This document shows, in pieces, positions 24,886 through 32,286 of a stretch of DNA of 49,476 bases. The notes under the pieces were generated by a model. That model saw only the letters and a program-made list of their open reading frames with translations. It searched no databases and was not told where the DNA came from. A program made the translations under genes and the position numbers. Origin of the DNA: DATAQC01 sp046263055 (GTDB lineage: Bacteria; Actinomycetota; Acidimicrobiia; Acidimicrobiales; AC-14). The stretch covers positions 1 to 49,476 of the forward strand of contig JBHELO010000039.1 in the NCBI GenBank assembly GCA_046263055.1, written 5' to 3'. Position 1 is the first letter of the stretch. Every line of letters begins with the position of its first letter.

Positions 24886-26268
24886 GTGCAGGTTGGCCGT
24901 GATGCCGCTGATGCCACGACGGCACGGCTGGCCCAGTTCCTCGGCGAGCCCCTCGTGGTGGTGGACGTGGGGTGCCGCTGGGGCTTCGCCGACCACTGGC
25001 ACCGCCTGGGCGACCGCTGCCTCACCATCGGCTTCGACCCCGACAGGGAGGAGTGCGAGCGGCTGGCCGCCTTCTACGCCGACAGCCCGTCCGTGCGGCT
25101 GGTGCCCGAGGGCCTGGGCCGGGAGGCGGGCACGGCCACCCTCTACATGACCAAGAGCCCGGGCGGGTACTCGCTGATGCCCACGGTGACCGACGTGGTC
25201 GAGCGCCACCCCGCCCTCGACGGCGGGCGGGTGGTGGGCACCGCCACCGTCGAGGTCACCACCCTCGACGAGTGGTGCGCGGCGGAAGGCGTCGAGCGGG
25301 TGGACGTGATCAAGATCGACACCCAGGGCTCCGAGCTCGGCATCCTCCAGGGCGCCGACCGGGTGCTCGACACGGTCCGCGCCGTCGAGGTGGAGGTGGA
25401 GTTCAACGAGCTGTACGAGGGCGTGCCGCTGTTCAGCGAGATCGACCGCTTCCTGCGGACCAAGGGCTTCGTGCTGTGGCGCCTGCGGGACATGGCCCAC
25501 TACGCCCAGCGCGGGGTGGCCCGGGACTGGTGGAGCGAGGAGTTCTTCTACTACGACGACCTGGCGGCCCGCTTCCTCACCGGCGGCGGCCAGCTGTTCT
25601 GGGCCAACGCCTTCTACCTGCGGCGGCCGGTGGCCTATCCCACCGCCGAGGCCGGGTGGGAGTCCCTCGTCCGCGACGCCTGCATCACCAGCGCCCTCGA
25701 CCTGCCCGACCTGGTGGGGCTGGCCCTCGAGCAGACCGGTGACACCGCCCCGGACGAGGTGGCGCAGGCGGTGGCCACCATCCTCAAGGAGGAGCGGGGC
25801 GCCCCGCCTCGGCCCGGGGCGTCGGCGGTGGCCGCCCTCGACGGGACCTTCACCCTCGAGGTGGACGACCCCCGGTTCTCGGGTTGGGGCTGGCGGGCAC
25901 CCCAGCGCCTGGAGCTCGGCGGCGTGCGTTGGACCGGCCCGGCTCGCGAGGCGTGGATCGAGGTCCCCTACCGGCTGGCCGCCGGGTGCCGCATCGAGAT
26001 GCTCGTGGTGGCGGCCATGAGCAGCGAGATCCTCGACAACCTGTCCCTCGAGGTCAACCGCTCGCCCGTGGTGCTGGAGCGGTCGCCCCACCAACACGGG
26101 CTGGTGTTCAGCGGCGTCCTGCCCGCCGACTACCAGTCGGAGCGGCCCTACACCCGACTGATCGTGCGCACGGTGGACACCATCCCCTGGAATACCCTGC
26201 ACCCCGAGAGCTGGGACGACACCGAGCTGGGCGTGGCCGTCTCCTGGCTGCAGGTCAGCGCGCCCTGA
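24886..26268 (+). CDS. FkbM-type methyltransferase with C-terminal beta-sandwich domain
   Basis: A 460-residue protein. Residues about 15-250 carry an FkbM core: EPLVVVDVGCRWGFADHW (motif I), TIGFDPDREECERL, EVTTLDEWCAAEGVERVDVIKIDTQGSELGIL (the DxxGxExxIL signature) and VEVEVEFNELYEG. Residues about 330-460 form a beta-rich domain: GWGWRAPQRLELGGVRWTGP, AWIEVPYRLAAGCRIEMLVV, LDNLSLEVNRSPVVLE. A similar WTGP-containing domain lies between sulfotransferase and methyltransferase in the 29041-31341 gene, so it is probably a carbohydrate-recognition module. GTG 24886 has a good ribosome binding site (AAGGGGA). The final 14 bp overlap the end of the convergent GT4 gene. Confidence 0.9.
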   Translation: MQVGRDAADATTARLAQFLGEPLVVVDVGCRWGFADHWHRLGDRCLTIGFDPDREECERLAAFYADSPSVRLVPEGLGREAGTATLYMTKSPGGYSLMPTVTDVVERHPALDGGRVVGTATVEVTTLDEWCAAEGVERVDVIKIDTQGSELGILQGADRVLDTVRAVEVEVEFNELYEGVPLFSEIDRFLRTKGFVLWRLRDMAHYAQRGVARDWWSEEFFYYDDLAARFLTGGGQLFWANAFYLRRPVAYPTAEAGWESLVRDACITSALDLPDLVGLALEQTGDTAPDEVAQAVATILKEERGAPPRPGASAVAALDGTFTLEVDDPRFSGWGWRAPQRLELGGVRWTGPAREAWIEVPYRLAAGCRIEMLVVAAMSSEILDNLSLEVNRSPVVLERSPHQHGLVFSGVLPADYQSERPYTRLIVRTVDTIPWNTLHPESWDDTELGVAVSWLQVSAP

Positions 26269-28183
26269 CGGTCCGGTCCTCCCCGGCGATCTGGAGCACC
26301 GCCTCCACCAGGTCGTCCACCGTCGCCAGCCGGCCCGCTCCCCCGCCGCTCGCCGCCCCGTCGTCGGCGCCGGCCGGGGGGACGACCCACGTGGGAGGCA
26401 ACCGGGCGTAGGGCCCGGCATCCACCTCCAGGGCCCGGCGGGCCCGGTCGGAGGCCACGACGGACCCCCGGGACTTGCCCGCCAGCTCCCCGACCATCAG
26501 CGTCCCGGTCCGCTCGTAGGCCTCGGGCCGGGCCCAGTCGTCGCTGGCCAGCAGGTGCTCGGGCGCCCGCTCCCGGTACTGGTGGCGGACCGTGTTGGTC
26601 ATGAACTCCCGCCCGCCGTCGTCGAGGAACCGGGCCCGGGCGAACTCCAGGTGGAGGTCGGCCAGGGCCAGCTCGTGGAACCACACGATCCCCGGGTAGC
26701 ACAGGGCCAGCTCGAAGGTGCGGTCGTGGTCCCTCCCGGACGCCAGCGTGTAGAAGATGGCGTCGTAGCCGTAGGGGCTGAGGACGGTGCCGAAGGCGGC
26801 GGGGGGGAAGATGCGGTGGCGGCGGGCGGCGGGGGCGGTTCCCGACGCCCCGTCGGCCACGCAGTCGAGGTGGCAGCGGTCGGCCAGGCGCTCCACCAGG
26901 GCCTGGTTGCGCGTGGCGGTGACGGTTGCGGTGGGCGGCAGGGGGCCCACCAGGGCGATGCGCAGCGGAGGCCGCCGCCGGCGTCGGGGGCGGGGAGGAT
27001 CCAGGCGCCCGTAGGCGTCGACCGCCCGGTGGGCCACCCGCTCCCACGTGTGGTGGCGGCTGGCCCAGACGCCCGCTCCCCGCAACGACGTGCGGAACGC
27101 CCCGTCCACCAGCGCCCGCTCCAGGACGTCGGCGAACTGGGCGCCGTCGACGGGGTCGAAGGTGGCGTCGGGGAAGCGCAGGATCTCGGGCATGGCCGAC
27201 GTGTTCGACGTGATGGTGGGGCAGCCGCACCGGGCCGCCTCCAGGGCCGGGAGCCCGAACCCCTCGTAAAGCGACGGGTACACGAACACCGCGGCCGACT
27301 GGTACAGGGCGCGGAGGACGGCGTCGGGGACGAACCCGCTCAGCACCAGCTCCCCGTCGGCCAGCCCGTGATCGGCGCCGATGCGCAGCCAGCGCGCCCG
27401 GTCGTCGTCCGACAGCTGGCACGTCACCACCAGCTGGTGGGCCCGCCGGGTGGCCGGGGACAGGGCGGCGAAGGCGGCGATGAGGCCCTCGGTGTTCTTC
27501 CTGAGGTCCATGCCGAACACGCCTGTCACCCCCAGCACGAACGGGCGGGTGACGGCCGGGAGGGCGGCGGCCACCAGCTGGCGGGGGCGCTCGCCCCGTG
27601 CCGGGAGCTGGAAGAACTCTGAGCACCCGGTGCCCACGTTGACCACCCGGTCGGCGTCGAGGCCCATGAGCTCCAGGACGTCGGTGCGGGTGGACTCGGA
27701 GATGGTGAACACCAGGTCGGCGCTACGCACCAGGTTGCGACGCAGCTCGTAGAGCCGGGCGAACTGCGACCCGGGCTCGAACACCTTCCGCCGCTCGGGG
27801 ATCACGTCGTACACCGTGCACACGAGGGGGACGTCGCCCCGCAGGGCGTGCGGCGGCAGGGCGGCTTGCACCGGCCGGTTGCCCTCCAGGATGGACATCA
27901 CGTGGTAGGCGATGGGGCCGGCGTCGGCCAGGGCCCCCACGTGGCGGGCGGTGTTCCAGCACAGCTGGGGGGCGGCGGCCAGGTCGGGGTGCAGGGTGCG
28001 GGGCACCGGCAGGGTGGGGTTCATGGCCAGGCCGACCACCGGCGCCCCCGCCCGCAGCAGGGCGCGGGAGAAGTCGCTCGTCCAGCGGGGGATGCCGCGC
28101 TCGGAGAAGCGCACGCTCTGGACGGTCTGGATGTCGACCACCAGTCCGAGGGAGGTCCTCGCGCCTCCCGGCCCGTCGCTCAC
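26255..28183 (-). CDS. GT4 glycosyltransferase with an extra incomplete GT-B unit
   Basis: A 642-residue protein. Residues about 12-400 are GT4: LVCTVYDVIPERRKVF, VVNVGTGCSEFF, FVLGVTGVFGMDLRKNTEGLIAAF, and SLYEGFGLPALEAARCGCPTITS with the E-x7-E pair. Residues about 425-600 restart as an N-terminal GT-B Rossmann half (RIALVGPLPPTATVTATRNQAL, PYGYDAIFYTLASGRDHD, IVWFHELALADLHLEF), but the donor-binding half never follows. The chain ends with a short helix (TVDDLVEAVLQIAGE). The second unit is therefore truncated or has become an acceptor-binding add-on. The start is GTG 28183, which overlaps the stop of the upstream gene (GTGA). The frame extends upstream, but that sequence is Gly/Arg-rich shadow. 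Confidence 0.87.
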   Translation of the reverse strand: MSDGPGGARTSLGLVVDIQTVQSVRFSERGIPRWTSDFSRALLRAGAPVVGLAMNPTLPVPRTLHPDLAAAPQLCWNTARHVGALADAGPIAYHVMSILEGNRPVQAALPPHALRGDVPLVCTVYDVIPERRKVFEPGSQFARLYELRRNLVRSADLVFTISESTRTDVLELMGLDADRVVNVGTGCSEFFQLPARGERPRQLVAAALPAVTRPFVLGVTGVFGMDLRKNTEGLIAAFAALSPATRRAHQLVVTCQLSDDDRARWLRIGADHGLADGELVLSGFVPDAVLRALYQSAAVFVYPSLYEGFGLPALEAARCGCPTITSNTSAMPEILRFPDATFDPVDGAQFADVLERALVDGAFRTSLRGAGVWASRHHTWERVAHRAVDAYGRLDPPRPRRRRRPPLRIALVGPLPPTATVTATRNQALVERLADRCHLDCVADGASGTAPAARRHRIFPPAAFGTVLSPYGYDAIFYTLASGRDHDRTFELALCYPGIVWFHELALADLHLEFARARFLDDGGREFMTNTVRHQYRERAPEHLLASDDWARPEAYERTGTLMVGELAGKSRGSVVASDRARRALEVDAGPYARLPPTWVVPPAGADDGAASGGGAGRLATVDDLVEAVLQIAGEDRTVRAR

Positions 28184-28989
28184 GCCGGCGAGGCTCGGAG
28201 CACTCCGACGGCCGCGTCCGCCGCCCCCGGGGCGCCCTCCGCCGGGCCGTCGACCGCCGGGCCGTGGCCGGCCGGTGCCCACGTACCCCGCGGCCGGCAG
28301 ACCACCACCTGGCGGTCGTGCACCGACCACCCCGCCAGAGCCTTCTCCAGGGTCGCCAGCGGGCCGTCGTCGGGGTCGGCGGCGCCGACGGGGTCCACGG
28401 CCACGCTCACGACCAGCTCACCGCCGGCCCGCAGGGCGGCGCGCACCCGGTCGAGGGTCGCCGCATCAAGTGCGCCCGCGTCCCACACCACGCAGTCGAA
28501 CCCGCCACCGTCCTCCGCCGCCGGGAGGTCACCGTCGGCGACGTCGGCCTCCGTGGCCCGGTGGCCCATCGACGCCAGGGCGGCGGCCGACAGGCCTGCG
28601 CCCGGGCCGGCGACGTCGGCCAGGCGGAGCACGCGCGAGCCCGGTGCCAGGCGCCCCAGCGCCGCCCCCAGCGGCCCCAGGCGCCCGGCGCCGGGGGCGA
28701 GAGCGGCCACCGACCCCACCACGTCGCGCAGCTCGCCGGTGTTTACCTCCAGCAGGCGCTGCATGCCGAGGCTGATCTCCGACATGGTCTCCACGTCGAT
28801 GGCCACCCGGGCGTAGAGGTGGCCGACGATCTGGTCCACGTGGGTGTGCAGGTCCTCGAAGCGCCGGTCGAGGTACCGGGGCAGGGGGCCGGCGACGGCC
28901 CGCAGGGCCCGCTTGGCCCGTTGCCGACCGGCGGCCCGCAGGCGCGCCAGCCCGCCTCCGGCCGGCCCCGGGGGCGGCGCCGGCGTCAC
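28180..28989 (-). CDS. Methyltransferase-like protein coupled to GT4
   Basis: A 269-residue protein. Residues 1-95 are basic then helical (RRFEDLHTHVDQIVGHLYARV, ETMSEISLGMQRLLEVNTGEL), like other N-termini of cluster methyltransferases. The C-terminal part has a class I outline: GSRVLRLADVAGPGAGLSAAAL in the motif I position, FDCVVWDAGALD for motif II and ALRAGGELVVSVAVDP for motif III. The glycine-rich loop is present only as GPGAG and the usual acidic residue is an A/D swap, so activity is uncertain. The GTG at 28989 overlaps the stop of a 14-codon upstream ORF, and the stop overlaps the GT4 start (GTGA), so three reading frames are chained. Confidence 0.72.
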   Translation of the reverse strand: MTPAPPPGPAGGGLARLRAAGRQRAKRALRAVAGPLPRYLDRRFEDLHTHVDQIVGHLYARVAIDVETMSEISLGMQRLLEVNTGELRDVVGSVAALAPGAGRLGPLGAALGRLAPGSRVLRLADVAGPGAGLSAAALASMGHRATEADVADGDLPAAEDGGGFDCVVWDAGALDAATLDRVRAALRAGGELVVSVAVDPVGAADPDDGPLATLEKALAGWSVHDRQVVVCRPRGTWAPAGHGPAVDGPAEGAPGAADAAVGVLRASPA

Positions 28990-29030
28990 CGGGTCACCCG
29001 GCGACGGCCGGGAGGCGGGGCGTCGGCCAT
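28986..29030 (-). CDS. Leaderless 14-residue upstream ORF (MADAPPPGRRRVTR)
   Basis: The ATG at 29030 lies 7 nt after a TAGGGT box, and its TGA overlaps the GTG of the methyltransferase-like gene (GTGA). No ribosome binding site precedes that GTG, so the short ORF could serve to load ribosomes onto a leaderless message and pass them on. The peptide itself need not have a role. The alternative is that the TAGGGT word is not a promoter and the ORF is chance. Confidence 0.4.
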   Translation of the reverse strand: MADAPPPGRRRVTR

Positions 29031-29037
29031 CGGCGTC

Positions 29038-29043
29038 ACCCTA
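29038..29043 (-). promoter_or_regulatory. -10 box TAGGGT whose TAG is also a stop codon
   Basis: On the minus strand the sequence GGTAGGGTGACGCC ends the 29041-31341 gene: its TAG is the stop codon. The same 14 bases occur just before that gene's own start (31343-31356). In both places a start codon lies 7 nt past TAGGGT. Confidence 0.5.
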
Positions 29044-31341
29044 CCGGGGTGGGGCTGCGCCGGCGGCGGCCGCGGCGGCCGCCGCCGCTCCCGCCGCCGC
29101 CCGCGAGAGCGCCATCCGGGCGTCGGCCACCACCTCGGCCTCCATGGCCGGAGAAGGCCGGGCCCAGTCGTTGGCGGCCCCCTCGTAGGAGGCACCCTTG
29201 CGCAGGGTGAGGTGCACGGATCCGAAGACGTAGCCCTCCTGGCGGAGTGCCAAGTGAGGGAACGTCCAGGCCGTCCATCCCTTCGGGTTCTTGCGGCCGA
29301 GCGCCCCACCCACCACCGCGGCGTGCTCGGCCAGCGCCGTGCCCAGGTCCTGGACGGTGGCCAGGGTGGGCGCCGAAGCCGACACCGCCAGCTCGTCCAC
29401 CGGCTCCAGCCCGCTGGCGGCCACGATGTAGCGCTCGAGGTCGTCGGCCGAGAAGAGCAGCGTCCGGTTGCTCCAACCCCGGCCTCGGGGGCCGCCCAGC
29501 CACAGCTCGGTGGACAGGGCGAGCACTCCGCCCGGCTTGAGCACCCGCCCCATCTCGTAGGCGGCGGCGGCCACCGCCTCCAGGCTCCCGAAGTGCTCGA
29601 TGGAGCCGGAGGAGAAGACGCCGTCGAACGACTCGTCCGGGTACCGCAGGCGGCGGGCGTCCATGTGTTGGGCCACCAGGCGGTCGGGGGCGAAGGGGGC
29701 GGGCGCCGCCTCGGCCGGGTCCACCAGCATGGACAGCGGCGCGAGGGGCCGCCACGGCCCGGGGTCCAGGTAGCGGTCGGTGACGAAGACCCGGGCCACC
29801 GAGGTGGTGAGGTGGAAGGCGGTGTCCTCGGCCCCCGCCGCCACCCCGAGGATGTCGGCGCCCTGGTGGACGGCGCCCCACGCCCGCAGGGCGCGGACGG
29901 CCATCGCCACCTCCCAGTCCTTGCGGTGCTCACCTCCAGCCGGGAAGTCGGGGCCGAAGGCATCGGTCTTGTAGGCGCACACCTCGCGGATGACGTCGGC
30001 CAGCTCGGGATCGGCGAAGTCCTCGAGCTCGCACGCCTTGTTGAACCCCAGCCGGGAGGCCGGCGGCCCGGGACCGCCCGCCGGCGGCCGGGTCGCCACG
30101 CCTCGCGCCACCCCGATGCGGGCCACCGCCAGCCCGCCCACGAGCCGGTCGTCGTACTCGGGCCCGAAGGCCCCGAGCGACGCCGTGTGGGGCACTGCCA
30201 GCTCCACCCGCAGCGGGGCCCGCGCCGACAGGTCGACGGTGGCCGAGAGGACCGTGGCCAGTCCGTCCACCCGGCGGGAGGTGGCCACCGGCTCGCCGTC
30301 CACGGACACCTCGATGGCATCCAGCAGGGACAGGTCGGCGGCCGACACCACCCAGACCTCCAGGCGGGCGGGGCCGGCGCCGGCCACCGGCAGGTCCACG
30401 ACCGACCGGCAGTCGGGCCCCGTCCAGCGGTACCAGCCCACCCGGGGGTCGAACGCCCGCTCGTGCCAGCCGGTCCCGGTGGCCGGTCCCGCCCAGTCGA
30501 GCACGTAGGGCAGCGCCGCCGGGCGCGTCCGGCGGGGCGAGGCCGCCGGCGGGGCGTCGCCCATGGCCCCGGCCAGCCGGCGGAGCGCAATGCGGTGCAG
30601 CTCGGCGTCCACCTGGTTCAGCTCGTCGGCCAGGCGGCGGTCGGCGGGCGCCAGGTCGGACGCCGCGACCCGCGACCGGGAGACGTTGCGGCGCCCGGGG
30701 GGGGCTCCCGGCGGCCAGCCCATCAGCCGCCGCACGGCGTCGAGCGTGTCCGGCAGGCGCTCGGTGACCCCCACCACGTCCATGCGTTCCAGGGTGGCGC
30801 CCGCCCGGGCCAGGAGTTCGTCGTCGGTGAGGTCGAGTGACCTCAGCGCCGCCGTCCGCTTCCAGACCTCGATGCCTTCGGGGCTAGGGATGGGGGCCCA
30901 CGCCATGTCGCCCGGCGGCGGGGCGGCCGCCAGCCACCGGGCCTGCCAGTTGGAGGCCAGCAGCCGGCAGCCGGGGTCGCGCAGGAAGTCGGGGACGCCG
31001 AACCCGGGCGAGCGCACTGTGTCGTGCAAGGGGTGCCACGGCTGCTCGCCGACGTAGGCCAGCATCGAGAGCACCATCTCGATGGGCTCGCGCACGATCG
31101 TGAAGCCCCGGACGAGCCAGTCCAGCCGGTCGGGCAGCACCACCCCGAAGTGGCCCCGGAACAGCCGGAACGGCGCCAGGTCCAACGGTCCGAAGAAGGC
31201 CAGCTGGCACAGCAGCTGGCCCGGGAAGATGTCGGCCACCGGGTAGTGGGCGTCGAGCTCGGCCATGACCGACGTGCCGGCGGTGCGGGGGATGTGGAGG
31301 AAGTACAGCGGTGGCTCGGGAGCGAGCCCGTCATCCGGCAC
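29041..31341 (-). CDS. Three-domain protein: sulfotransferase - beta-sandwich - methyltransferase
   Basis: A 766-residue protein. Residues 1-260 are a PAPS-dependent sulfotransferase: YFLHIPRTAGTSV is the 5'-phosphosulfate loop, FTIVREPIEMVLSML the 3'-phosphate motif with R and S. Residues about 270-405 form a beta-rich domain (RVGWYRWTGPDCRSVVDLPVAG, LEVWVVSAADLSLLD, IEVSVDGEPVATS) resembling the C-terminal domain of the 24886-26268 protein. Residues about 425-725 are a class I methyltransferase close to the N-terminal module of the 20125-22374 protein (FNKACELEDF, EHRKDWEVAMA, GVFSSGSIEHFGSLEAVA, MGRVLKPGGVLALSTE). It probably sulfates and methylates the same glycan. I prefer GTG 31341, 7 nt after TAGGGT; GTG 31350 overlaps the box. 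Confidence 0.88.
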   Translation of the reverse strand: MPDDGLAPEPPLYFLHIPRTAGTSVMAELDAHYPVADIFPGQLLCQLAFFGPLDLAPFRLFRGHFGVVLPDRLDWLVRGFTIVREPIEMVLSMLAYVGEQPWHPLHDTVRSPGFGVPDFLRDPGCRLLASNWQARWLAAAPPPGDMAWAPIPSPEGIEVWKRTAALRSLDLTDDELLARAGATLERMDVVGVTERLPDTLDAVRRLMGWPPGAPPGRRNVSRSRVAASDLAPADRRLADELNQVDAELHRIALRRLAGAMGDAPPAASPRRTRPAALPYVLDWAGPATGTGWHERAFDPRVGWYRWTGPDCRSVVDLPVAGAGPARLEVWVVSAADLSLLDAIEVSVDGEPVATSRRVDGLATVLSATVDLSARAPLRVELAVPHTASLGAFGPEYDDRLVGGLAVARIGVARGVATRPPAGGPGPPASRLGFNKACELEDFADPELADVIREVCAYKTDAFGPDFPAGGEHRKDWEVAMAVRALRAWGAVHQGADILGVAAGAEDTAFHLTTSVARVFVTDRYLDPGPWRPLAPLSMLVDPAEAAPAPFAPDRLVAQHMDARRLRYPDESFDGVFSSGSIEHFGSLEAVAAAAYEMGRVLKPGGVLALSTELWLGGPRGRGWSNRTLLFSADDLERYIVAASGLEPVDELAVSASAPTLATVQDLGTALAEHAAVVGGALGRKNPKGWTAWTFPHLALRQEGYVFGSVHLTLRKGASYEGAANDWARPSPAMEAEVVADARMALSRAAAGAAAAAAAAAGAAPPR
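29906..29931 (-). repeat. 26-bp direct repeat, copy B (methyltransferase module)
   Basis: Identical to 22232-22257 in the same orientation. Recombination between the copies would delete about 7.7 kb and leave a hybrid methyltransferase gene. Confidence 0.85.
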
Positions 31342-31348
31342 GGGCGTC

Positions 31349-31354
31349 ACCCTA
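31349..31354 (-). promoter_or_regulatory. -10 box TAGGGT, leaderless start of the sulfotransferase fusion
   Basis: TAGGGT on the minus strand ends 7 nt before the GTG at 31341. The flanking bases match those at 29036-29043. It stands back to back with the exporter promoter 37 bp away. Confidence 0.55.
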
Positions 31355-31390
31355 CCGGCGCCCCGGGGGGGGCTCCCGGCCGGTGACTGC

Positions 31391-31396
31391 TAGCTT
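31391..31396 (+). promoter_or_regulatory. -10 box TAGCTT, leaderless start of the exporter operon
   Basis: TAGCTT ends 8 nt before the GTG at 31405; no Shine-Dalgarno sequence is present. It would drive the permease, ATPase and acyltransferase genes. Confidence 0.55.
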
Positions 31397-31404
31397 GGCC
31401 CCCC

Positions 31405-32286
31405 GTGGCTGTGACGCCCCTACCGGAGTTGACGCCGCCGCGCCAGGTCCGCCAATCCACGCCCCGGCCCCGGCGGGGGCCCGGGAGTGACCGGGCCCGG
31501 GCGCGAGAGCTGCTGGCCAACCTGGTGCGGCGGGACCTCAAGGTCCGCCACCGGGGCACCATCCTCGGGATGCTGTGGTCGCTGACCACGCCGCTGCTGC
31601 TGGTGGGGCTGTACTACTTCATCTTCAAGATCGTGTTCCGAACGTCCCCCGCCCTCGACGCCCCCCGCCCCGACCACCAGAACGTGCCGTTCGCGGTCTA
31701 CTTCTTCGCCGGCCTCACCCTGTGGAACCTGTTCGGCAACTCGGTGGCCGCCTCCACCATGAGCGTGGTGGGGTCGGGCTACCTGCTCAACAAGGTCTAC
31801 TTCCCGCGCTCGATCCTCCCCCTCAGCGTCGTGCTCTCCAGCCTGGTGACGTTCGGGTTCGAGACGGCCGTGCTCCTCGTGGTGGTGGTGGTCGTGCTCG
31901 GGGTGCCCACCCTGCAGCTCCTATGGATCCCAGTCATCGTGGCCGTCGTCTGCCTGCTGGCCTACGGGCTGGCCCTGTTCCTGGCCACCGTCACCGTGTT
32001 CCTGCGCGACGTCGCCCACTTCATCGGCGTGCTCATGCAGCTCTGGTTCTGGGGCACCCCGGTCATCTACTCCCTGCAGTTCGTGGCCCACCGGCCAACG
32101 GTCCACCGCATCCTCGAGCTGAACCCGGTGACGGGGCCACTGGTGTCGTTCCGGAACGTCGTGGTCCTGGACCGCCCGCCGGACCTGCACCTGCTCGCCT
32201 ACTCCCTCGGCTGCGCGGCCGTGGGGCTGGTCATCGGTGGCTTGTGCTTCAACCGGTGGCAGCCCCTGTTCTCGGAGATCGTCTGA
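31405..32286 (+). CDS. ABC-2 type polysaccharide exporter permease (Wzm/TagG-like)
   Basis: A 293-residue membrane protein. After a Pro/Arg-rich cytoplasmic start comes the signature of polysaccharide exporters: LLANLVRRDLKVRHRGTILGMLWSLTTPLLLVGLYYFIF, with the amphipathic RDLK.RY.. helix followed by LG..WS...P. Six membrane segments can be drawn: about 55-78, 94-114, 132-158, 168-195, 205-225 and 255-275. The motif LWFWGTPVIYSLQFV before the last helix is also typical, as is LNPVTGPLVSFRN. It forms the channel through which a finished lipid-linked glycan crosses the membrane. Its stop shares bases with the ATPase start (TGATG), so the pair is translated together. Confidence 0.95.
   Translation: MAVTPLPELTPPRQVRQSTPRPRRGPGSDRARARELLANLVRRDLKVRHRGTILGMLWSLTTPLLLVGLYYFIFKIVFRTSPALDAPRPDHQNVPFAVYFFAGLTLWNLFGNSVAASTMSVVGSGYLLNKVYFPRSILPLSVVLSSLVTFGFETAVLLVVVVVVLGVPTLQLLWIPVIVAVVCLLAYGLALFLATVTVFLRDVAHFIGVLMQLWFWGTPVIYSLQFVAHRPTVHRILELNPVTGPLVSFRNVVVLDRPPDLHLLAYSLGCAAVGLVIGGLCFNRWQPLFSEIV

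Noticed and set aside
28264..30840. A long plus-strand frame (858 codons) opposite the methyltransferase and sulfotransferase genes
   Set aside because: It reads as His/Arg/Gly-rich shadow, while the minus strand carries clear enzyme motifs.
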